Below are positions 57,906 through 64,000 of a DNA stretch of 64,000 nucleotides, one piece after another (the first letter of the stretch is position 1; every line of letters begins with the position of its first letter). The notes beneath the pieces are model-generated. The model was not told the DNA's origin. It saw nothing but the letters and a program-made list of their open reading frames with translations, and ran no database searches. The DNA lies in the NCBI GenBank assembly GCA_946410455.1, contig CAMKAJ010000004.1:34576-98575 (forward strand). The letters are read 5' to 3'. This DNA comes from an uncultured Bacteroidales bacterium. GTDB taxonomy: Bacteria > Bacteroidota > Bacteroidia > Bacteroidales > UBA932. Position numbers and translations under genes: made by a program.

Positions 57906-59747
57906 ATGCAACACAAAGTCATTGACTTAAAGGATGTTGTGATCAGGTTCGCCGGAGACTCGGGAGATGGTATGCAGCTCACCGGGTCTCTTTTCGCAGA
58001 TATGTCTGCGATTTACGGCAACGGCCTGGCCACCTTCCCCGACTTTCCCGCCGAGATTCGTGCGCCCCATGGCACCGTTTCCGGCGTTTCCGGTTTCCAG
58101 GTACATATTGGCTCGGATAAAGTGGGTACTCCGGGCGATTTCTGCGACCTTTTGGTGGCCATGAACCCGGCTGCACTTAAGTCTAACGCCAAATGGTGCA
58201 AGCCCACCGCAATGATTCTGGTAGATGAGGACGCCTTCGACGAGAAGGGTATGGCTCGTGCCGGCTTCACTACCGAGAATCCTTTTACCGAACTTCATGT
58301 GGAAGACAGGGCCCTTATCGTGGCGCCTATCACAACTCTCACCCAGGAGTCCCTGAAGGAGAGCGGTCTTGATCCCAAGACAGTGCTCAAGTGCAAGAAT
58401 ATGTTTACTCTGGGCATGGCCTGCTATATCTATAGCCGTCCGCTGGAGTATATATATCAGTATCTGGAGCGCAAGTTCGCCAAGAAGCACCCCGAGCTCA
58501 TCGAGCCTAATAAGAAGGTCCTCAACGACGGCTTCAACTATGCCGCCAACATTCAGGCTATACCTAATACTTATACGGTTGCTCCGTCTAAGAACAAGAA
58601 GCCAGGCACTTACCGCAACATTACCGGCAACCAGGCTACTGCATGGGGCCTCCTTGCTGCTTCCGAGAAGTCGGGCCTGCCGCTTTTCTGCGGTTCTTAC
58701 CCTATTACGCCCGCCACGGCTATCCTGGAGGAGCTCGCAATACACAAGAGCTTGGGAGCCAAGACATTGCAGGCAGAAGACGAGATTGCCGGCATCTGTA
58801 CTGCAATAGGTGCAAGCTATGCAGGCAATCTTGCCGTTACCACTACTTCCGGCCCCGGCCTTTCGCTTAAGTCGGAGGCCTTGGGACTCGCCGTCATGGC
58901 AGAGCTCCCGCTGGTTGTGGTTGACGTGCAGCGCGGCGGCCCTTCTACCGGCCTTCCTACCAAGACGGAGCAGTCCGACCTGGACCAGGCGCTCTACGGG
59001 CGCAACGGCGAATGCCCTATGCCCGTGATTGCCGCACATTCGCCCTCTCATTGTTTCGACGCCGCTTTTACAGCTGCAAAGATAGCCCTGGAGCACATGA
59101 CTCCTGTGATGCTGCTCAGCGAGGGTTTCCTTGGCAACGGCAGCGAGCCCTGGCTCATTCCGTCCATGGCCGATTACCCCGAAATCAAGCCGCCGTTCGT
59201 TAATGGTGTGCTGGCTGAGGGAGAGAAGTTCAAACCCTTCGAGAGAGATCCCCAGACGCTCGTCCGCCGCTGGGCCATTCCCGGCCAGAAGGGATTCGAG
59301 CATCGCGTGGGCGGTCTGGAGAAGAACCATGCAGGAGTGCTTTCTACCGACCCGGCCAACCACGAGATGATGGTGCGCGAGCGCGCAGAGAAGGTTGCTC
59401 GTGTTGCTTCTCAACTCCCGCCGTTGGAGATTATTCACGGCCCTGCAGCCGGGAAGCTTCTGGTAGTGGGTTGGGGCGGCACTTTCGGGCACCTGCTCAA
59501 TGCGGTAGAAGAAGTGGGAGACGGCGTTTCTTTCGCTCATTTCGACTTTATCAATCCTCTGCCGGCCAATACGGCAAAGGTGTTCGAGGCGTTCGACAAG
59601 ATTCTTGTTTGCGAACTCAACAGCGGACAGTTCGTGGGCTATCTGCGCGCGACTTTGCCTCAATTCAACTATGTTCAGTACAATAAAGTCCAGGGGCAGC
59701 CGTTCCTTGTGAGCGAGCTTGTGGACGCAATAAAGAAGGAGTTATAG
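57906..59747 (+). CDS. korA: 2-oxoacid (2-oxoglutarate):ferredoxin oxidoreductase, fused gamma-alpha subunit
   Basis: N-terminal gamma-like 'VIRFAGDSGDGMQLTGSLFA'; alpha-like 'GSYPITPATAILEELA', 'AEDEIAGICTAIGASYAG', 'TTSGPGLSLKSEA'. Confidence 0.93.
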   Translation: MQHKVIDLKDVVIRFAGDSGDGMQLTGSLFADMSAIYGNGLATFPDFPAEIRAPHGTVSGVSGFQVHIGSDKVGTPGDFCDLLVAMNPAALKSNAKWCKPTAMILVDEDAFDEKGMARAGFTTENPFTELHVEDRALIVAPITTLTQESLKESGLDPKTVLKCKNMFTLGMACYIYSRPLEYIYQYLERKFAKKHPELIEPNKKVLNDGFNYAANIQAIPNTYTVAPSKNKKPGTYRNITGNQATAWGLLAASEKSGLPLFCGSYPITPATAILEELAIHKSLGAKTLQAEDEIAGICTAIGASYAGNLAVTTTSGPGLSLKSEALGLAVMAELPLVVVDVQRGGPSTGLPTKTEQSDLDQALYGRNGECPMPVIAAHSPSHCFDAAFTAAKIALEHMTPVMLLSEGFLGNGSEPWLIPSMADYPEIKPPFVNGVLAEGEKFKPFERDPQTLVRRWAIPGQKGFEHRVGGLEKNHAGVLSTDPANHEMMVRERAEKVARVASQLPPLEIIHGPAAGKLLVVGWGGTFGHLLNAVEEVGDGVSFAHFDFINPLPANTAKVFEAFDKILVCELNSGQFVGYLRATLPQFNYVQYNKVQGQPFLVSELVDAIKKEL

Positions 59748-59749
59748 CT

Positions 59750-60769
59750 ATGGCAAATCTTACGTTCAAGGATTTCAAGTCCGACCAGGAGGTACGTTGG
59801 TGCCCCGGTTGCGGCGACCACGCCGTGCTTGCAGCCCTTCAGAGAGCTCTCCCCAAGGTGAGCCAGGCGCTGAACTATGAGAAAGAGCGCTACGTGGTGG
59901 TGTCTGGTATCGGATGCTCCTCGCGTCTACCTTATTATATGGATACCTATGGCTTCCACAGTATTCACGGGCGCGCCACTGCCGTTTCTACCGGCATCAA
60001 GGTGGCCAATCCCTGGCTTACAGTGTGGCAGGCTTGCGGCGACGGCGACGCTCTTGCTATCGGCGGCAACCATTTTATTCATGCGATACGCCGCAACATA
60101 GACATCAACATCATTCTCTTCAACAATCAGATCTACGGACTCACCAAGGGGCAGTATTCACCGACCTCCAAGTTCGGAGCTATCACCAAGACGTCCCCTT
60201 ACGGCACGGTGGAGCATCCTTTCAATCCCGGTTCGCTGGTTCTGGGTGCAAAGGGTACCTTCTTTGCCCGTTCTTTGGATGTAGAGCTTAAGCTCAACGA
60301 GGAGATTATGACGGCGGCCGCTCTCCACGACGGATGCTCCGTTATGGAGATGCTTACGAATTGCGTGATTTTCAACGACGGAGCGCATAAATCCATCTCC
60401 GACCCCGAGGTTCGTGCAGACCGTACCATCGTGCTCCGCGACGGTGAGAAGATGGTGTTCGGTAAGAATTCCGAGAAGGGTCTAGTGTACGATGGGCGCA
60501 AGCTGCGCGTCGTGCACATAGGCGAGGGTGGATTCACTCTGGAAGATGTGCTCGTTCACGATTCGCACGCCGATAATATCGGTCTCCAGATGGCCCTTGC
60601 CGATATGAAGGGCCCCGAGTACCCTGTGGCACTGGGCGTTATCCGTGATGTCAAGGATATTACCTACGACGACGGAGTGCGCGACCAGGTGAAGGACGTG
60701 ATGGCCAAGTCTAAGATTCATACCGTGGACGAATTGCTTCACAGCGGTTCTACATGGGAAGTTCAATAA
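59750..60769 (+). CDS. korB: 2-oxoacid:ferredoxin oxidoreductase, TPP-binding beta subunit
   Basis: 'VRWCPGCGDHAVLAALQRAL', 'GIGCSSRLPYYMDTYGFHSIHGRA', 'GDGDALAIGGNHFIHA'. Confidence 0.95.
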   Translation: MANLTFKDFKSDQEVRWCPGCGDHAVLAALQRALPKVSQALNYEKERYVVVSGIGCSSRLPYYMDTYGFHSIHGRATAVSTGIKVANPWLTVWQACGDGDALAIGGNHFIHAIRRNIDINIILFNNQIYGLTKGQYSPTSKFGAITKTSPYGTVEHPFNPGSLVLGAKGTFFARSLDVELKLNEEIMTAAALHDGCSVMEMLTNCVIFNDGAHKSISDPEVRADRTIVLRDGEKMVFGKNSEKGLVYDGRKLRVVHIGEGGFTLEDVLVHDSHADNIGLQMALADMKGPEYPVALGVIRDVKDITYDDGVRDQVKDVMAKSKIHTVDELLHSGSTWEVQ

Positions 60770-60789
60770 TACCACTAACAACCATTATA

Positions 60790-62133
60790 ATGAAAACCAC
60801 AGACATCATGGCCCGCCTCCAGGCCAAATATCCCGGAGAGAAAGAGTATCTCCAGGCAGTTCAGGAGGTTTTGGAATCTGTTGAGGATGTTTACAATCAG
60901 CATCCCGAGTTCGAACAGGCTAAGATTGTGGAGCGCATGGTCGAGCCCGACCGCATCTTCACCTTCCGTGTCACCTGGGTAGACGACAATGGTGAGGTGC
61001 AGACAAATACAGGCTACCGTGTGCAGTTCAACAGCGCTATAGGCCCTTATAAGGGAGGCCTCCGTTTCCATAGGGCGGTTACTCCTTCCATGCTTAAGTT
61101 CCTCGGCTTCGAGCAGACATTTAAGAACGCTCTTACCACCCTTCCTATGGGTGGCGCAAAGGGCGGCTCCGACTTTGACCCCGTCGGCAAGAGCAACGAC
61201 GAGATAATGCGTTTCTGCCAGGCTTTCATGATGGAGCTTTGGCAGTGCATCGGCCCCGACCAGGATATCCCTGCAGGTGATGTGGGAGTGGGCGGCCGCG
61301 AGATAGGTTATTTGTACGGAATGTACAAGAAGCTCGCCCGTGAGTACAATACCGGCGTTCTTACAGGCAAGGGAAGTACCTGGGGAGGCTCGATCCTTCG
61401 TCCTGAGGCTACCGGTTTTGGCGCCCTTTATTTTACACAGAACCTGCTTCACAAGGCGGGCAAGGATATCAAGGGTTGCCGCGTGGCGGTTTCCGGCTTT
61501 GGCAATGTAGCTTGGGGTGCCTGTATCAAGGCTACCGAGCTTGGCGCCAAGGTTGTGGCTATTTCCGGCCCCGACGGCGTGTGCGAGATTCCCGATGGAA
61601 TTACCAAGGAAATGATTGACTATATGCTCGTTATGCGCGCCTCTAACCGCAATCGAGTGGAGGATATGGCAGACAAGTTCCCCGGTGCGTGCAAGTTTAC
61701 AGCCGGCAAGAAGGCTTGGAGCGTAAAGTGCGACATTGCTCTTCCTTGCGCTTTCCAGAACGAGCTTTCCGAGGATGATGCCCGTGAGCTGAAGGCCAAC
61801 GGCTGCTGGTGCTGCTGCGAGGTGTCCAACATGGGGTGCCAGCCCGGCGCTATCCACTTCTTCCAGCACAATGGCGTTTTGTTCGCTCCCGGTAAGGCTG
61901 TGAATGCCGGCGGTGTTGCTACTTCCGGTCTGGAGATGACACAGAATGCTTCCCACATCAGCTGGAGCGGCAAGGAGGTTGACGACAAACTTCACTTCAT
62001 CATGGATTCTATCCACGAGCAGTGTGTGAAGTACGGCACCCAGCCCGACGGCACTATCGACTACGTGAAGGGTGCGAATATCGCCGGCTTCATGAAGGTG
62101 GCCACGGCTATGCTTGAGCAGGGGACGATTTAG
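60790..62133 (+). CDS. gdhA: Glutamate dehydrogenase
   Basis: 'GPYKGGLRFHRAVTPSMLKFLGFEQTFKNALTTLPMGGAKGGSDFDP'; start at MKTTDIMARL. Confidence 0.97.
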   Translation: MKTTDIMARLQAKYPGEKEYLQAVQEVLESVEDVYNQHPEFEQAKIVERMVEPDRIFTFRVTWVDDNGEVQTNTGYRVQFNSAIGPYKGGLRFHRAVTPSMLKFLGFEQTFKNALTTLPMGGAKGGSDFDPVGKSNDEIMRFCQAFMMELWQCIGPDQDIPAGDVGVGGREIGYLYGMYKKLAREYNTGVLTGKGSTWGGSILRPEATGFGALYFTQNLLHKAGKDIKGCRVAVSGFGNVAWGACIKATELGAKVVAISGPDGVCEIPDGITKEMIDYMLVMRASNRNRVEDMADKFPGACKFTAGKKAWSVKCDIALPCAFQNELSEDDARELKANGCWCCCEVSNMGCQPGAIHFFQHNGVLFAPGKAVNAGGVATSGLEMTQNASHISWSGKEVDDKLHFIMDSIHEQCVKYGTQPDGTIDYVKGANIAGFMKVATAMLEQGTI

Positions 62134-62212
62134 CGGACGCTGCTGCCCTCAGGGGTACTGGTGGTATTTTCCCCCGAACCCCCTTGGCAGCGCTATATCG
62201 CCCCTCGGGGTG

Positions 62213-62887
62213 TTATATCATTCTACTGATTTGCCTCGGAGTTGCTTCCGGGGCAATTTCTTTTATGTGAGACTCCAGAATGTGGTAAGACTCCTCAGGG
62301 CTGCAGGAGGGGAGAATCATGATACCGTCAAAGAGGTCTTCCGGGGCGCAGAACGCGGAGCGCTGCCAACCGTTGTAGTGAAGATCTTCGCCACGATAAA
62401 CGCGCTCGATATCTCCGGTAACCGTACGGCACTGCATCTGCAGGCGCATCATGAGAGTGTCTGCCTGTCCCTTCTTGATACCGAGGAGATGACGGATTTC
62501 CCTTATACCTATACTGCCGTTATCTTTCAGGTAATCAAGTATCTTTTTCTGGTCTTCGTCGGGTTGGTATTTGGATTGGCTGCGCCGCCAGTTCAGTAGA
62601 TGGGCGTACCACTCCGGTGTAGCGAAGGCGGCTTTCCCTCCCCAAAGAAACTTGCCATAGGCAATATCTCCGCATTGAACGGCGTAAATCTTCCAATCCC
62701 AGGGGCCCAGTTCGTCTGAATCGTCATCAAACCAGAACTCCTTTGGAGTGAGTTCCTCGATGGAATAGCCCCTTATAGGATTCTCGAAAAACGGCACTAT
62801 TCCCAACTCCCTGATTACTGCATACATGCTCTCAGGGCTGGTAATTCTTGCCGGCCCCGGATTCTCTGCGTGACGGATAATAGACAT
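62213..62887 (-). CDS. AlkZ-related (YcaQ-like winged-helix) protein
   Basis: 'ELTPKEFWFDDDSDELGPWDWKIYAVQCGDIAYGKFLWGGKAAFATPEWYAHLLNWRR'; start at MSIIRHAEN following TATCTTTG. Confidence 0.6.
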   Translation of the reverse strand: MSIIRHAENPGPARITSPESMYAVIRELGIVPFFENPIRGYSIEELTPKEFWFDDDSDELGPWDWKIYAVQCGDIAYGKFLWGGKAAFATPEWYAHLLNWRRSQSKYQPDEDQKKILDYLKDNGSIGIREIRHLLGIKKGQADTLMMRLQMQCRTVTGDIERVYRGEDLHYNGWQRSAFCAPEDLFDGIMILPSCSPEESYHILESHIKEIAPEATPRQISRMI

Positions 62888-62891
62888 AGCG

Positions 62892-62899
62892 CAAAGATA
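62892..62899 (-). promoter_or_regulatory. -7 box (TATCTTTG) for the AlkZ-related gene
   Basis: Ends 4 nt before the ATG at 62887. Confidence 0.45.
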
Positions 62900-62926
62900 G
62901 ACAAAAAACTCGAACGCCGCCGCGCC

Positions 62927-62946
62927 CGCCCGAGGAAAACTTCCGC
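62927..62946 (+). repeat. 20-bp inverted-repeat arm CGCCCGAGGAAAACTTCCGC
   Basis: Exact reverse complement at 63705..63724; partial copy at 63767..63781. Confidence 0.8.
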
Positions 62947-63107
62947 AGTGGGTGACATTTCCTGCCACGAAATCCATGAGGGGAGATTCACATGTATCTC
63001 GTGGCCTAGGAAATGATCTTTGGATTGATTACCAATTACCGCAAAAGGGGTTCCGACCCCTGCCGCGAAGGCAGACCCCCGGAAGTTTTTCATGAGTTTA
63101 TAAAAAT

Positions 63108-63168
63108 AAGCTGTAGATTTTTGGTTAGTTTTAATCGCCAAACTAAAAACACCAAAAAAGCACAGCTT
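63108..63168. repeat. Imperfect palindrome immediately upstream of the transposase ATG
   Basis: aagctgtagatttttggttagtttt ... aaactaaaaacaccaaaaaagcacagctt. Confidence 0.65.
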
Positions 63169-63372
63169 ATGGAACAAAGTAACAGATTTTCCTTCAAAGG
63201 ACAAAACATCTACGTCGGAATAGACGTTCATTTGAAAAGTTGGTCGGTGACGATCCTGTCGGAGACCTCAGTACTGAAGAAGATGAGCCAGGGCGCAGAC
63301 CCGGACGCACTTCACATCATCAGCCATTGCTACAACGTAGGTCTTTCCGTTTTCAAGTTCGACCTTAGATAA
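63169..63372 (+). pseudogene. IS110-family-like transposase, N-terminal remnant
   Basis: 'FSFKGQNIYVGIDVHLKSWSVTILSETSVLKKMSQGADPDAL' resembles the IS110 DEDD N-terminus; stops after 67 aa. Confidence 0.75.
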
Positions 63373-63396
63373 CGAGCATATTCATTCTCTAAGCTT

Positions 63397-63424
63397 CAGG
63401 GCGGCCCTTTTGCGGGTCGCCCTG
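63397..63424 (+). terminator. Strong hairpin cagggcggccc-TTTTGC-gggtcgccctg
   Basis: 11-bp stem (one G:T), 6-nt loop; no clear U-tract follows. Confidence 0.4.
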
Positions 63425-63704
63425 ATTCTTATCTTATGCATCAACACAGATGGTTACCATCGCTTAGACTTCCGTTGAAAGGACTGACAGACAATACTCA
63501 GTCTTTTCGCTGTCCAGAACTGTTTTCAACCGCGCCGCTTCAACCACCCGGTCGAAGCGTTCGTTCATCCCTTCCGGCTTACCAGCAGATGTACAACTTT
63601 CCCGGATAATATGCATCCATCCCTCCACAAAATTCATCTCTGGCATCGCGACTTTCTGGAGCCTCGGTATTTGGCAGAGCAGTTAGTAGGTATAGCAGAC
63701 ATCA

Positions 63705-63781
63705 GCGGAAGTTTTCCTCGGGCGAGCGAGGAGAGTAACTGCACTAAACTCCACGCAGCTCGGACGGGAGAAAACTTCCGC
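63705..63781. repeat. Inverted repeats gcggaagttttc / gaaaacttccgc
   Basis: Arms at 63705..63716 and 63770..63781; the left arm extends to 20-bp identity with 62927..62946 (reverse complement). Confidence 0.75.
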
Positions 63782-63850
63782 GATGGTTGGTGATTCGCTG
63801 GATCAAACACCACCTCTGGTGATCCCGGTTGATGGTTTTCGGAAGGATTT

Positions 63851-63931
63851 GGGATCACTGGAGGGTCCTGGTGATCCCGTTTGCCCGGTATTTTGCCGTT
63901 TCGGGATCACTGGAGGGGCTCGGTGATCCCG
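63851..63931. repeat. Tandem hairpins gggatcac...gtgatccc
   Basis: gggatcactggagggtcctggtgatccc and cgggatcactggaggggctcggtgatcccg; a third gtgatcccgg half-copy lies upstream near 63819. Confidence 0.75.
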
Positions 63932-64000
63932 GTTGATAATCCAGTGCGGCACCGCCGCCGCGCGGGAGGCAGGCGCGGCGGCTGCGGGCACGCCGGCTGC

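Noticed and set aside
57927-59663. 578-aa ORF antisense to korA
   Set aside because: Same reasoning; the sense strand has strong 2-oxoacid:ferredoxin oxidoreductase motifs.
62134-62212. gcccctcggggt mini-palindrome between gdhA and the AlkZ-related gene as a bidirectional terminator
   Set aside because: Stem is only about 4 bp with no convincing U-tract; too weak to call.
63464-63646. 60-aa minus-strand ORF (MPEMNFVEGWMHIIRESCTSAGKPEG...) possibly the tail of a nuclease/transposase
   Set aside because: Too short and no definitive motif; may be a real gene fragment but cannot be supported from sequence alone.
63803-63991. 62-aa ORF across the gtgatccc hairpins
   Set aside because: Translation is generated by the repeat itself (VIPKRQ.../SDPK repeats).

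Overview
The window is a Bacteroidota (Bacteroidales-like) chromosomal segment, identified from protein content and TAnnTTTG promoter boxes. There are four blocks. (1) About 1-19.8 kb is a polysaccharide-utilisation-like locus: the truncated C-terminus of a hybrid two-component regulator, an MGH1/GH63-like glycosidase, SusC, SusD, two tandem EEP(DNase I-like phosphodiesterase)-PKD-beta-propeller lipoproteins with an unlisted 44-aa sORF between them, a TolB-like propeller, GH39, GH2, and an alkaline-phosphatase/phosphodiesterase-LamG lipoprotein. (2) About 19.9-24.1 kb is a short segment (PPC/DUF296 protein, Dcu transporter, transglutaminase lipoprotein) flanked by near-identical inverted ~125-bp double-hairpin repeats. 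The transglutaminase gene carries an in-frame amber codon just before the apparent catalytic Asp. (3) About 24-62 kb is mostly core: gltX plus the dcw cluster (mraZ to ftsZ, minus strand), rpoN, recN, rpoZ, bamD, trxB, pdxJ/nadK, uppS-bamA-skp, korAB and gdhA. (4) About 62.2-64 kb holds an AlkZ-related gene, an IS110-like transposase remnant and clustered inverted-repeat elements. I saw no convincing rRNA, tRNA, CRISPR array or prophage. All family calls come from reading translations and motifs by eye; no database search was run.
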